Source of the DNA: Acidovorax sp. YS12
Lineage (GTDB): Bacteria; Pseudomonadota; Gammaproteobacteria; Burkholderiales; Burkholderiaceae_C
Direction of reading: 5' to 3'
DNA: 64,000 nt
Assembly: GCA_021496925.1 (NCBI GenBank)
Contig: CP053915.1
Coordinates: 4,305,501 to 4,369,500, forward strand
Position numbers and translations under genes: made by a program
The notes under the pieces: generated by a model
Told to the model about the DNA's origin: nothing
Seen by the model: the letters and a program-made list of their open reading frames with translations, nothing else
The model's database searches: none
In this document: piece after piece, positions 33,127 through 42,416 of the stretch
Numbering within the stretch: the first letter of the stretch is position 1
How the letters are laid out: each line of letters begins with the position of its first letter

Positions 33127-33877
33127 ATGATGGATGCGCCCTCAACCCCACCTGTTCTCGCCGCGTTGCAGCCGCCCAAGTTGCTGGATTCGTTGCGCCA
33201 GCGCATTCGGGTGCTGCACTATTCCATTCGCACCGAGCAGGCTTGCGTGGATTGGGCACGCCGTTTCATTCTGTTCCATGGCAAGCGCCATCCACGCGAG
33301 ATGGGGGCGCCGGAGGTCACGGCCTTTCTCACCCATCTGGCTGTGGCGCGCAATGTGTCCGCCTCCACGCAGAACCAGGCCAAGGCCGCCATTCTGTTTC
33401 TCTACAAAGAGGTATTGCAGCAAGACTTGCCGTGGCTGGATGAGGTTGTTTCGGCCAAGAAGGCGCGCCGCCTGCCGGTGGTGCTGACGCAGCGCGAGGT
33501 GCGCGAACTGCTGCTGCACTTGCAGGGCACGCAGTGGCTGGTGGCTTCGCTGCTGTACGGTACGGGCATGCGCATTCTTGAGGCGTTACGCTTGCGCGTG
33601 AAGGATGTGGAGTTCGAGCGGCGTGAGCTGGTCGTGCGCGAGGGCAAGGGCAACAAGGACCGGGTGACAGTGCTGCCCGAGAACCTGCTGGCGCCGCTGC
33701 GCGAGCAACTGGAGCGGGCTCGCGTGCTGCAAGCGGGTTACGACATCCGTATCGTGCAGGAATTGCTGGGCCACAAGGATGTGAGAGCGTGAACACGTTC
33801 TGAATACCACCATGATCTACCCCCATGTTCTGAACAAGGGCGGGCGCGGCGTGCCGAGCCCGCTCGATGCGCTATGA
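33127..33877 (+). pseudogene. intI: Integron integrase intI, inactivated
   Basis: A tyrosine recombinase of the IntI type. The N-terminal and core-binding half is intact: LRVLHYSIRTEQACVDWARR, VARNVSASTQNQAKAA. The active-site arginine is in TGMRILEALRLR. After LREQLERARVL the frame jumps to QAGYDIRIVQELLGHKD; about 90 residues normally between these, including the HxxRH catalytic box (HTLRHSFAT in relatives), are missing. At 33787-33810 an insertion shifts the frame: TTMIYPHVLNKGGRG, which holds the catalytic tyrosine, is read in another frame, ending at 33877 and overlapping the rarA start. It must be inactive. Confidence 0.93.
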
Positions 33878-35184
33878 GTCAAGCTTCCCCGTTTTCCCAC
33901 CAGCCCCTGGCCGAGCGCCTGCGCCCGCGCACCCTGGGCGAGGTAATTGGCCAGCAGCATGTGCTGGGGCCTGGCATGCCGCTGCGGCTGGCGTTCGAGT
34001 CGGGGCGGCCGCACAGCTGCATCCTGTGGGGCCCGCCGGGTGTGGGCAAGACCACCATTGCGCGGCTGATGGCCGAGGCGTTCGATGCGCAGTTCATCAG
34101 CATCAGCGCGGTGCTGGGCGGCGTGAAGGACATCCGCGACGCCGTGCAGCAGGCCGAGCGCGCGCGCGATGGCCTGGTGCCGCAGCGCACCATCGTCTTT
34201 GTGGATGAGGTGCACCGCTTCAACAAGAGCCAGCAGGATGCGTTTCTGCCGCACGTCGAGAGCGGGCTGTTTACCTTCGTCGGCGCCACCACCGAGAACC
34301 CTTCGTTCGAGGTCAACTCGGCGCTGCTGTCGCGTGCCACGGTCTACGTGCTGCAACCGCTCGCGGCCGATGATTTGAAGCAAATAGTGGCTAAAGCCCA
34401 GGCCCTGCAAGCGCTACCAGCTATCGAAAGCGAAGCGCTGGAGCGCCTCATCGCCTATGCCGACGGTGATGCGCGGCGCCTGCTGAACACGCTGGAGACG
34501 CTTGCCGTCACCGCCGAGCAGGCGAAGGTGGAAACCATCACCGATGCCTGGCTGCTGCAGGTGCTGGGCGAGCGCATGCGCCGTTATGACAAAGGCGGTG
34601 AGCAGTTTTACGACACCATCAGCGCGCTGCACAAGTCGGTGCGCGGCTCCGACCCCGACGCTGCGCTGTATTGGCTGGTGCGCATGCTCGACGGCGGCGC
34701 CGATCCGCGCTACATGGCCCGGCGCATCGTGCGCATGGCGTGGGAAGACATCGGCCTGGCCGACCCGCGCGCGCTGCAGATCGCCAATGAGGCGGCGCAG
34801 ACCTACGAGCGCCTGGGCAGCCCCGAGGGCGAGCTGGCGCTGGCGCAGGCGGTCATCTACCTGGCGGTGGCGCCCAAGAGCAACGCGGGCTACATGGCCT
34901 ACAAGCAGGCGCGCACCTTCGTGCAGCAGGACGGCACCCGCCCGGTGCCCATGCACCTGCGCAATGCACCAACCCGGCTCATGAAGGAGCTGGACTACGG
35001 CAAGGGCTACCGCTACGCGCATGACGAGGAGGGGGGCTTCGCCGCCGGGGAGAGCTACCTGCCAGAGGGCATGGCGCCGCCGGGCTTCTACCGGCCGGTG
35101 GACCGGGGTCTGGAGATCAAGATCGCGCAGAAGCTCGATGAGTTGCGTGCGCGCAACGCGGCAGCGCGGCCGGGTGGAGAATAA
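33874..35184 (+). CDS. rarA: Replication-associated recombination protein A
   Basis: Clamp-loader-like AAA+ ATPase (MgsA/RarA) that acts at stalled replication forks. It is 436 aa with Walker A GPPGVGKTT (residues 53-61), Walker B and sensor region FVDEVHRFNKSQQDAF, sensor I GATTENPSFE, and the C-terminal RarA segments HKSVRGSDPDAALYWLVRM and GYMAYKQARTFVQQ. Its ATG overlaps the old intI stop codon (ATGA). Around residues 168-186 (34376-34431) the coding sequence contains a reverse-orientation copy of the dispersed repeat. Confidence 0.95.
   Translation: MSQASPFSHQPLAERLRPRTLGEVIGQQHVLGPGMPLRLAFESGRPHSCILWGPPGVGKTTIARLMAEAFDAQFISISAVLGGVKDIRDAVQQAERARDGLVPQRTIVFVDEVHRFNKSQQDAFLPHVESGLFTFVGATTENPSFEVNSALLSRATVYVLQPLAADDLKQIVAKAQALQALPAIESEALERLIAYADGDARRLLNTLETLAVTAEQAKVETITDAWLLQVLGERMRRYDKGGEQFYDTISALHKSVRGSDPDAALYWLVRMLDGGADPRYMARRIVRMAWEDIGLADPRALQIANEAAQTYERLGSPEGELALAQAVIYLAVAPKSNAGYMAYKQARTFVQQDGTRPVPMHLRNAPTRLMKELDYGKGYRYAHDEEGGFAAGESYLPEGMAPPGFYRPVDRGLEIKIAQKLDELRARNAAARPGGE
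34376..34431 (-). repeat. Dispersed repeat inside rarA, reverse orientation
   Basis: Read on the minus strand, TTTCGATAGCTGGTAGCGCTTG, CAGGGCCTGGGCTTTAGCC match the repeat. It is read in frame through the variable DDLKQIVAKAQALQALPAI segment of RarA, so the repeat became part of the protein. Confidence 0.6.
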
Positions 35185-35267
35185 GTTCGCGTCAGTAAAC
35201 GAAATGTCTATTAGCAGTGCTGATGTTTCTGGTGCACTGCTGATGTGGTGCAAATCCCCGGGAAAAC

Positions 35268-35350
35268 CCCGCCCATGCGGATAGGGGCGGGTTTGGCGCA
35301 CTGGCTAGAATTTGTTGCAAACCCGCGCAGAGAAGCCTGGCGGGTTTTTT
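35268..35350 (+). terminator. Two hairpins between rarA and livH
   Basis: CCCGCCC/GGGCGGG (35268-35291) is followed by a second stem AACCCGC...GCGGGTT (35320-35346) with a T-run up to 35350. The second is a good intrinsic terminator and may act as an attenuator before the liv operon. The remainder of 35185-35432 has no gene. Confidence 0.7.
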
Positions 35351-35432
35351 GCTACACACGGCTGGGGGCGCACAAGATGCCAACGACGCAGGTGTTGGCA
35401 AGGCGCGCACGTCACGAACGAAGGACTTTTTT

Positions 35433-36362
35433 ATGGACATTCTGCTGCAACAGATCATCAACGGTCTGGTCCTCGGCAGCATGTACGCCTTGATAGCCTT
35501 GGGCTATACCATGGTGTACGGCATCATCCAACTCATCAACTTCGCCCACGGGGAAGTGCTCATGATCGGGGCACTGACCAGTTGGAGCTGCATCGGCATG
35601 ATGCAGGAGGCCATGCCTGGCGCACCAGGTTGGGTCATCTTGCTGCTGGCCACGCTCATCGCCTGTGTGGTGGCGGCCGCGCTGAATTTCTCGATTGAGA
35701 AGATTGCCTACAAGCGGCTGCGCAGCAGCCCGCGCCTGGCCCCGCTGATCACGGCCATTGGCATGTCGCTGCTGCTGCAGACGCTGGCCATGATCATCTG
35801 GAAGCCCAATTACAAGCCCTATCCCACCCTGCTGCCCACCACGCCGTTTGAAATTGGCGGCGCGGTCATCACGTCCACGCAGGTGCTGATCCTGGCCGTC
35901 ACGGCGGTGGCGCTGGGGGCCATGGTGTACCTGGTGAACTACACTCGCCTGGGCCGCGCCATGCGCGCCACGGCAGAGAACCCGCGCGTGGCCGCGCTCA
36001 TGGGCGTCAAGCCCGACATGGTGATCTCGGCCACCTTCATCATCGGTGCCGTGCTGGCGGCCATCGCCGGCATCATGTGGGCGTCCAACTACGGCACGGT
36101 GCAGCACACCATGGGTTTCCTGCCGGGCCTCAAGGCCTTCACGGCGGCCGTGTTTGGCGGCATTGGCAACCTGGCGGGCGCCGTCGTCGGCGGCCTTCTG
36201 CTGGGGCTGATTGAGTCCATCGGCTCGGGCTACATCGGTGACCTCACGGGTGGCGTGCTGGGCAGCCACTACACCGACATCTTCGCTTTCATCGTGCTCA
36301 TCATCATCCTCACGCTGCGTCCCTCGGGCCTGCTGGGCGAGCGCGTGGCCGACCGCGCCTGA
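35433..36362 (+). CDS. livH: Branched-chain amino acid ABC transporter permease LivH
   Basis: A 309-aa inner-membrane permease of the LivH type with about eight helices: MDILLQQIINGLVLGSMYAL and GYTMVYGIIQLINFAHGEV at the N-terminus. The start at 35433 gives the usual N-terminus. First gene of livHMGF; 13 bases separate it from livM. The array is plus-strand and most likely one transcript. Confidence 0.95.
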   Translation: MDILLQQIINGLVLGSMYALIALGYTMVYGIIQLINFAHGEVLMIGALTSWSCIGMMQEAMPGAPGWVILLLATLIACVVAAALNFSIEKIAYKRLRSSPRLAPLITAIGMSLLLQTLAMIIWKPNYKPYPTLLPTTPFEIGGAVITSTQVLILAVTAVALGAMVYLVNYTRLGRAMRATAENPRVAALMGVKPDMVISATFIIGAVLAAIAGIMWASNYGTVQHTMGFLPGLKAFTAAVFGGIGNLAGAVVGGLLLGLIESIGSGYIGDLTGGVLGSHYTDIFAFIVLIIILTLRPSGLLGERVADRA

Positions 36363-36375
36363 GGAGCCAACGACC

Positions 36376-37452
36376 ATGAAAAACAACAAGATCCAATGGA
36401 TTCTGGGCGCCGTGGCGCTGCTGGTGCTGCCGCTGGTGCTGCAGTACTTCGGCAACGCCTGGGTGCGCATTGCCGACCTGGCGCTGCTCTATGTGATGCT
36501 GGCCTTAGGCCTGAACATCGTGGTGGGCTACGCTGGCCTGCTCGACCTGGGCTACGTGGCGTTCTATGCCGTCGGTGCCTACATGTTTGGCCTGCTGGCC
36601 TCGCCGCACCTGACGGAGAACTTCGCCTGGTTCGCCGCCAATTTCCCGGACGGGCTGCACATGTCGCTGTGGATGGTGATTCCCGTGGCACTGGTGCTGG
36701 CGGCGTGCACCGGGGTGCTGCTGGGTATCCCGGTGCTCAAGCTGCGCGGTGACTACCTGGCCATCGTCACGCTGGGCTTCGGCGAGATCATCCGTATCTT
36801 CATGAACAACCTGGACCACCCGGTCAACATCACCAACGGCCCCAAGGGCCTGGGGCAGATCGACTCGGTCACGGTATTCGGCCTGAACCTGGCCAAGCGG
36901 CAGGAGATCTTCGGCTTCGACATTTCGTCGGTCACGCTGTATTACTACCTGTTCCTTGTGTTGGTGGTGTTCACCATCATCGTCTGCTACCGCCTGCAGG
37001 ACTCGCGCATTGGCCGCGCCTGGATGGCCATCCGCGAGGACGAGATCGCCGCCAAGGCCATGGGCATCAACACGCGCAACATGAAGCTGCTGGCCTTCGG
37101 CATGGGCGCGTCGTTCGGCGGCGTGGCCGGGGCCATGTTCGGCGCTTTCCAGGGCTTCGTCTCGCCCGAGTCGTTCAGCCTGATGGAGTCGATCATGATC
37201 GTGGCCATGGTGGTGCTGGGGGGCATCGGTCATATTCCGGGAGTGATCCTGGGTGCGGTGCTGCTGTCGGCGCTGCCCGAGGTGCTGCGCTACGTGGCGG
37301 GCCCGCTGCAGCAGATGACCGATGGGCGCCTGGACGCCGCCATCCTGCGCCAGCTGCTGATTGCGCTGGCCATGATCGTCGTGATGCTGCTGCGCCCGCG
37401 TGGTCTGTGGCCTGCGCCCGAACATGGCAAGAGCCTGGAACAGAAGTCCTGA
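36376..37452 (+). CDS. livM: Branched-chain amino acid ABC transporter permease LivM
   Basis: A 358-aa second permease subunit with about ten membrane helices. Signatures include ALGLNIVVGYAGLLDLGYVA and IPVLKLRGDYLAIVTLGFGE, typical of LivM. Located between livH and livG; expected to form the membrane channel together with LivH. Confidence 0.95.
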   Translation: MKNNKIQWILGAVALLVLPLVLQYFGNAWVRIADLALLYVMLALGLNIVVGYAGLLDLGYVAFYAVGAYMFGLLASPHLTENFAWFAANFPDGLHMSLWMVIPVALVLAACTGVLLGIPVLKLRGDYLAIVTLGFGEIIRIFMNNLDHPVNITNGPKGLGQIDSVTVFGLNLAKRQEIFGFDISSVTLYYYLFLVLVVFTIIVCYRLQDSRIGRAWMAIREDEIAAKAMGINTRNMKLLAFGMGASFGGVAGAMFGAFQGFVSPESFSLMESIMIVAMVVLGGIGHIPGVILGAVLLSALPEVLRYVAGPLQQMTDGRLDAAILRQLLIALAMIVVMLLRPRGLWPAPEHGKSLEQKS

Positions 37453-37473
37453 CCCCACCACCGAGAGCAAGAA

Positions 37474-38256
37474 ATGGCAGATACATCGAAAGAAGTGGTG
37501 CTCAAGGTCGCGGGCATCTCCAAGCGCTTTGGCGGCCTGCAGGCGCTGTCGGACGTGGGCATGACCATCCGGCGCGGCCAGGTCTACGGCCTGATCGGCC
37601 CGAACGGCGCGGGCAAGACGACGTTCTTCAACGTCATCACTGGCCTGTACACCCCCGACACCGGCAGCTTCGAGCTGGCCGGCCAGCCCTACGCGCCGCA
37701 CGCCGTGCACCTGGTGGCCAAGGCGGGCATCGCGCGCACGTTCCAGAACATCCGCCTCTTCGCCGACATGACGGCGCTGGAGAACGTGATGGTGGGGCGG
37801 CACATCCGCACGCATTCCGGCCTGCTGGGCGCCATCTTCCGCACCAAGGGCTTCAAGGCGGAGGAGGCAGCGATCGCCAAGCGTGCGCAGGAGCTGCTCG
37901 ACTACGTGGGCATCGGCAAGTACGCCGACTTCAAGGCGCGCACGCTGTCCTACGGCGACCAGCGCCGCCTGGAGATCGCGCGCGCCCTGGCGACCGACCC
38001 GCAGCTCATCGCGCTGGACGAACCAGCCGCCGGCATGAACGCCACCGAGAAGGTGATGCTGCGCGAGCTGATCGACCGCATCCGCAAGGACAACCGCACC
38101 ATCCTCATCATCGAGCACGACGTGAAGCTGATGATGGGCCTGTGCGACCGCGTGACGGTGCTCGACTACGGCAAGCAGATTGCCGAGGGCACCCCTGCCG
38201 AAGTGCAGAAGAACGAAAAAGTGATCGAGGCCTACCTGGGCACCGGCGGGCACTGA
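37474..38256 (+). CDS. livG: Branched-chain amino acid ABC transporter ATP-binding protein LivG
   Basis: A 260-aa ATPase. Walker A GPNGAGKTTFFN, the ABC signature LSYGDQRRLEIARAL, Walker B LIALDEPAAGM and the switch histidine in IIEHDVKLMM. Part of livHMGF. Confidence 0.95.
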   Translation: MADTSKEVVLKVAGISKRFGGLQALSDVGMTIRRGQVYGLIGPNGAGKTTFFNVITGLYTPDTGSFELAGQPYAPHAVHLVAKAGIARTFQNIRLFADMTALENVMVGRHIRTHSGLLGAIFRTKGFKAEEAAIAKRAQELLDYVGIGKYADFKARTLSYGDQRRLEIARALATDPQLIALDEPAAGMNATEKVMLRELIDRIRKDNRTILIIEHDVKLMMGLCDRVTVLDYGKQIAEGTPAEVQKNEKVIEAYLGTGGH

Positions 38257-38268
38257 AGGACCGAAAAA

Positions 38269-38997
<729 letters not shown>

Positions 38998-39009
38998 TGC
39001 GCATGCTTC

Positions 39010-39062
39010 TGAATTGATAGCTGCTTGCGCATGGTGGTATTGGGCTGGGTGCCGTTCTGGCG
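39010..39062. repeat. Dispersed repeat after livF
   Basis: TTCTGAATTGATAGCTGCTTGCGC, then GGGCTGGGTGCCGTTCTGGCGCC. It is a clear copy of the dispersed repeat family between livF and the DUF486 gene. Confidence 0.75.
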
Positions 39063-39080
39063 CCTAGAATACTGGTTGCC

Positions 39081-39443
39081 ATGACCTTTCTGCAATCCCT
39101 GCCCATCTCCGTCCAGACGGTCTTCTTGTTGCTCTTGAGCAACATTTTCATGACCTTCGCCTGGTACGGCCACCTGCGCAACCTCGCCACCGCGCCCTGG
39201 TACGTGGCGGCGCTGGTGAGCTGGGGCATCGCCCTGTTCGAGTACCTGCTGCAGGTGCCGGCCAACCGCATCGGGTTCACGCAGTTCAACGTGGGGCAGC
39301 TGAAGATCCTGCAGGAGGTCATTACCCTCGCGGTTTTCGTGCCTTTCTCGGTGTTCTACCTGGGGCAGCCGCTCAAGTGGGACTACCTCTGGGCCGGGCT
39401 GTGCATGGTGGGGGCGGTGTATTTCATTTTCCGCGGCGCCTGA
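39081..39443 (+). CDS. DMT-family protein DUF486
   Basis: A 120-aa membrane protein with four helices and the family segments FMTFAWYGHLRNL, ISWGIALFEYLLQVPANRIG-like (here VSWGIALFEYLLQVPANRIG) and QFNVGQLKILQEVITL. A member of the DUF486 drug/metabolite-transporter-like group, transport substrate unknown. It is a single gene between livF and the phosphate genes. Confidence 0.88.
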   Translation: MTFLQSLPISVQTVFLLLLSNIFMTFAWYGHLRNLATAPWYVAALVSWGIALFEYLLQVPANRIGFTQFNVGQLKILQEVITLAVFVPFSVFYLGQPLKWDYLWAGLCMVGAVYFIFRGA

Positions 39444-39501
39444 CGGCCGCCCGCATGGGGGGCGCGGCTGCCCGGTTAAACTCGCAGGCTTGGCGCATTT
39501 G

Positions 39502-39520
39502 TCATACGAATGACACAAAT
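39502..39520. promoter_or_regulatory. Inverted repeat upstream of the phosphate transport genes
   Basis: TGTCAT-ACGA-ATGACA, flanked by TT and CA, lies about 55 bases before the DUF47 gene. Its dyad form differs from the direct-repeat PhoB box, so it may be another operator. No more can be said from sequence. Confidence 0.35.
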
Positions 39521-39570
39521 TGCGCAGGTCTTCCCTACCCCCTTCCGACCACCCCCAATCAGGAACCCTC

Positions 39571-40218
39571 ATGCTGTTTGGCAAGCTGTTGCCGCGCGAA
39601 GGCAATTTTTTCGAGATGTTCAACCAGCATGCCGACCGCATCGTCGATGCGGCGCAGGCGTTCTCCCTGCTGGTGGCCAACTACGGCGACCTGCATCTGC
39701 GTGAGAAGTACAACCAGGCCGTGGACAGCGCCGAAGGCGCCGCCGACCGCGTGACGCACGAGGTCAACCGCCTGCTGCACAAGACCTTCATCACGCCCAT
39801 CGACCGCGAGCAGATCCATTCGCTCATCAACACCATGGACGACGTGGCCGACCTGTTCCAGGACTCGGCCGAGGCCATGGCGCTGTACGACATCCGCGCC
39901 ATGACCGAGGAGATCACGCGCCTCACCGACCTGTGCGTGCGTGCCAGCGAGCGCCTGCGCGACGCCGTCAAGCTGCTCGACAAGATTGCCGACCCGGCCG
40001 TGGCCGAAGCCGCGCTCAAGACCTGCGAGGAGATCGACCGCCTCGAAGGCGATGCCGACCGCGTGCTGCGCAGCGCCATGAGCAAGCTGTTCCGCGAGGA
40101 AACCGACGTGCGCGAACTCATCAAGCTCAAGGCCATTTACGAGCTGCTGGAGACCATCACCGACAAGTGCGAGGACGTGGCCAACCTCATCGAGGGCGTG
40201 ATCCTCGAAAACTCCTGA
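39571..40218 (+). CDS. DUF47 (PhoU-like) phosphate transport regulator
   Basis: A 215-aa all-helical protein of the DUF47/PhoU-like group, MLFGKLLPREGNFFEMFNQHA at the N-terminus and FITPIDREQIHSLINTMDDV in the core. These genes usually sit next to pit genes; here pit starts 28 bases later. Probably regulates or modulates low-affinity phosphate uptake. Confidence 0.9.
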   Translation: MLFGKLLPREGNFFEMFNQHADRIVDAAQAFSLLVANYGDLHLREKYNQAVDSAEGAADRVTHEVNRLLHKTFITPIDREQIHSLINTMDDVADLFQDSAEAMALYDIRAMTEEITRLTDLCVRASERLRDAVKLLDKIADPAVAEAALKTCEEIDRLEGDADRVLRSAMSKLFREETDVRELIKLKAIYELLETITDKCEDVANLIEGVILENS

Positions 40219-40246
40219 CGCCCCGCGCGCAAAGGTTCCTCTCACC

Positions 40247-41257
40247 ATGGAAACGGTACAAACCGCGCTGTGGGTCGTGGTCGTGCTGGTGGCGCTGGCC
40301 ATCGTGTTCGACTTCATGAACGGCTTCCACGACGCCGCCAACTCCATCGCCACCGTGGTCTCCACGGGCGTGCTGCGGCCCACGCAGGCCGTGCTGTTCG
40401 CGGCCTTCTTCAACTTCGTTGCCATCTTCATCTTCCACCTCAGCGTGGCCGCCACCATCGGCAAGGGCATCGTCCAGCCCGGGGTGGTCGATACGCACGT
40501 GGTGTTCGGCGCGCTGGTCGGCGCCATCACCTGGAACGTCATCACCTGGTACTACGGCATCCCGAGCAGTTCCTCGCACGCGCTCATCGGCGGCATCGTC
40601 GGCGCCGTCATCGCCAAGTCGGGCGCCAGCGCCCTGGTGGCGGGTGGCATCCTCAAGACCGTGGCCTTCATCTTCGTGTCGCCGCTGCTCGGCTTCGTGC
40701 TGGGCTCGGCCATGATGGTGATCGTGGCCTGGATCTTCCGCCGCACCCGCCCGAACAAGGTGGACAAGTGGTTCCGGCGCTTGCAACTGCTCTCGGCCGG
40801 CGCCTACAGCCTGGGCCACGGTGGCAACGACGCGCAGAAGACCATCGGCATCATCTGGCTGCTGCTCATCGCCACCGGCTACGCCTCGGCCAGCGACGCC
40901 TCGCCGCCCGCCTGGACCATCATCGCCTGCTATGCGGCCATCGGCCTGGGCACCATGTTCGGCGGCTGGCGCATCGTCAAGACCATGGGCCAGAAGATCA
41001 CCAAGCTCAAGCCCGTGGGCGGGTTCTGCGCCGAAACCGGCGGCGCCATGACGCTGTTCCTGGCCACCATGCTGGGCATTCCCGTGTCCACCACCCACAC
41101 CATCACCGGCGCCATCGTCGGCGTGGGCTCCACGCAACGCGCCAGCGCCGTGCGCTGGGGCGTGGCGGGCAACATCGTCTGGGCCTGGATCCTGACCATT
41201 CCGGCCAGCGCTTTCGTCGCGGCGATTGCCTACTGGGTCAGCCTGCAGCTGTACTGA
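40247..41257 (+). CDS. pit: Inorganic phosphate transporter, Pit type
   Basis: A 336-aa inner-membrane phosphate/cation symporter. The duplicated Pit signatures are FDFMNGFHDAANSIATVVST near the N-terminus and SLGHGGNDAQKTIGIIWLL in the second half. Placed directly after the DUF47 gene, as is common. Confidence 0.93.
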   Translation: METVQTALWVVVVLVALAIVFDFMNGFHDAANSIATVVSTGVLRPTQAVLFAAFFNFVAIFIFHLSVAATIGKGIVQPGVVDTHVVFGALVGAITWNVITWYYGIPSSSSHALIGGIVGAVIAKSGASALVAGGILKTVAFIFVSPLLGFVLGSAMMVIVAWIFRRTRPNKVDKWFRRLQLLSAGAYSLGHGGNDAQKTIGIIWLLLIATGYASASDASPPAWTIIACYAAIGLGTMFGGWRIVKTMGQKITKLKPVGGFCAETGGAMTLFLATMLGIPVSTTHTITGAIVGVGSTQRASAVRWGVAGNIVWAWILTIPASAFVAAIAYWVSLQLY

Positions 41258-41267
41258 TTGCTGCGGT

Positions 41268-41318
41268 TTTCATAGCTTCCAGCGCTTGCCTGGCAAGCGC
41301 TGGAGCCTGATTTCATTG
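41268..41318. repeat. Dispersed repeat after pit, with strong hairpin
   Basis: TTTTCATAGCTTCCAGCGCTTGCC with a 13-bp inverted repeat (41278-41290 and 41292-41304). It may act as terminator between convergent pit and TM2 genes. Confidence 0.75.
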
Positions 41319-41759
41319 TGAAATCTTGCGCGCTTCCTCGATCTGGTACTCGAAGTAGTGCTGGAAGCTGAACGCCAGGCTCGCCATCAGCATGCCCGCG
41401 CCGACCATCAGCGACAGCGCGATGCCGATCACGGTGAGCCAGCGCGTGGCACCCGCCGCCTCGGCCGCCGGGTGCCGCGGGTTGAAACGCGCGTTCCAGC
41501 GCGTGGGCGGCGTCAGCCCGTAGAGGATGGCGCGCAGCGCGCAGCCCGCCACCGTGAAGCCCAGCAGCGGCACCAGCAGCCAGCTCAGCCGGTCGTCCTG
41601 CCCCAGCGCCTGCACGCGCGCGATGCCGTACAGCCCCAGCCCCGTGGCCAGGGGCAGCAGCCAGCCGAGCAGGTCGCGCGGGCCGTGCAGGTAGAAGCGG
41701 TGCAGGCCCAGCGGCCCGCCGAGGAAGGCCAGCCAGGTGGCCAGGGTCTTGTTCTTCAT
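41313..41759 (-). CDS. TM2-domain membrane protein
   Basis: A 148-aa protein with the TM2 domain (MKNKTLATWLAFLGGPLGLHRFYLHG, then LGWLLPLATGLGLYGIARV) and further membrane helices. The start ATG overlaps the stop of the acetyltransferase gene by four bases (ATGA), so it is co-translated with that gene. Function unknown. Confidence 0.8.
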   Translation of the reverse strand: MKNKTLATWLAFLGGPLGLHRFYLHGPRDLLGWLLPLATGLGLYGIARVQALGQDDRLSWLLVPLLGFTVAGCALRAILYGLTPPTRWNARFNPRHPAAEAAGATRWLTVIGIALSLMVGAGMLMASLAFSFQHYFEYQIEEARKISQ

Positions 41760-42283
41760 GGCGCCTCGGGCGCGCTGGCGTCGCCTTCGCCCAGGGGTTT
41801 TTCCATCAGCACCACGTCCAGCCAGGTGCCGAACTTCCAGCCCACCGAGCGCAGCGTGCCCGCGTGGGTGAAGCCGCTGGCGCGGTGCAGGCCGATGGAG
41901 CCGGCGTTGGCCGAATCGCCCACCACCGCCAGCATCTTGCGCACGCCGGCGGCCTGCGCCGCCTCGCACAGCGCGGCGAGCAGCAGGCGGCCGAGCCCCT
42001 GGCCGCGCGCCGAATCGAGGATGTACACCGAGTCCTCGGCCGAGTAGCGGTAGGCCGGGCGCGGCTTGAACCAGTTGCAGTAGGCGAAGCCGAGTACCTG
42101 CCCGTCGTGCTCGGCCACGAGGTAGGGCAGGCCCTTGCCCAGCACGTCGGCGCGGCGCGCGGCCATGTCGGCGGCGCTGGGCGGCTCGGTCTCGAAGGTG
42201 CCCGTGCCGTGCAGCACATGGTGGGCGTAGATGGTGGTGATGGCTGCGACGTCTGTGTCGCGGCTGGCGCGGATGTGTGGCAT
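41756..42283 (-). CDS. GNAT acetyltransferase, phosphinothricin-acetyltransferase-like
   Basis: A 175-aa acetyltransferase with the acetyl-CoA loop DSARGQGLGRLLLAAL and the PAT-like segments ITTIYAHHVLHGTGTFETEPP and IGLHRASGFTHAGTL. Probably N-acetylates an amino acid-like or xenobiotic substrate. The start at 42283 was chosen to begin at MPHIRAS; the extended frame would run into the rpsP promoter. Confidence 0.87.
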   Translation of the reverse strand: MPHIRASRDTDVAAITTIYAHHVLHGTGTFETEPPSAADMAARRADVLGKGLPYLVAEHDGQVLGFAYCNWFKPRPAYRYSAEDSVYILDSARGQGLGRLLLAALCEAAQAAGVRKMLAVVGDSANAGSIGLHRASGFTHAGTLRSVGWKFGTWLDVVLMEKPLGEGDASAPEAP

Positions 42284-42306
42284 CGAAAAAACGAACTGGC
42301 TATAAT
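42278..42306 (+). promoter_or_regulatory. Candidate rpsP operon promoter
   Basis: TGGCAT at 42278-42283 and TATAAT at 42301-42306 with a 17-base spacer. The TATAAT is consensus. It points to rpsP and overlaps the start of the divergent acetyltransferase gene. Confidence 0.65.
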
Positions 42307-42416
42307 CGGCGGCTTTGCTGCGTGTCGCTGGCCGGGTGGCCAAGTCGCGTGTCTCAAACGCCGCAAGATATGGAACGGCAGTAGGTGCTGCATGTTCTCC
42401 ACCCGAAGGATAAATC

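Larger units (their letters stand above)
26682..33877 (-). mobile_element. Sedentary chromosomal integron with about 13 cassettes and a broken intI
   Basis: The stretch has the three hallmarks of an integron: an intI-type tyrosine recombinase gene at 33127-33877 (plus strand), an attI-type junction core on the minus strand at about 33004-33010 (GTTAAAT), and tandem minus-strand ORFs each separated by a 59-72-base imperfect palindrome beginning near CTAAC and ending near GTTAG. Cassettes are read away from intI, as expected. The array is clearly AT-richer than its surroundings. intI is inactive, so the array is frozen in cis unless another integrase acts. Confidence 0.92.

Noticed and set aside
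33127..33792. XerC/XerD or phage integrase as a working gene
   Set aside because: The sequence is of IntI type beside attI and cassettes, and the catalytic HxxRH box and in-frame tyrosine are missing.
39502..39520. PhoB box before the phosphate genes
   Set aside because: The site is an inverted repeat, whereas a Pho box is two direct 7-base repeats; I list it only as an unnamed dyad.
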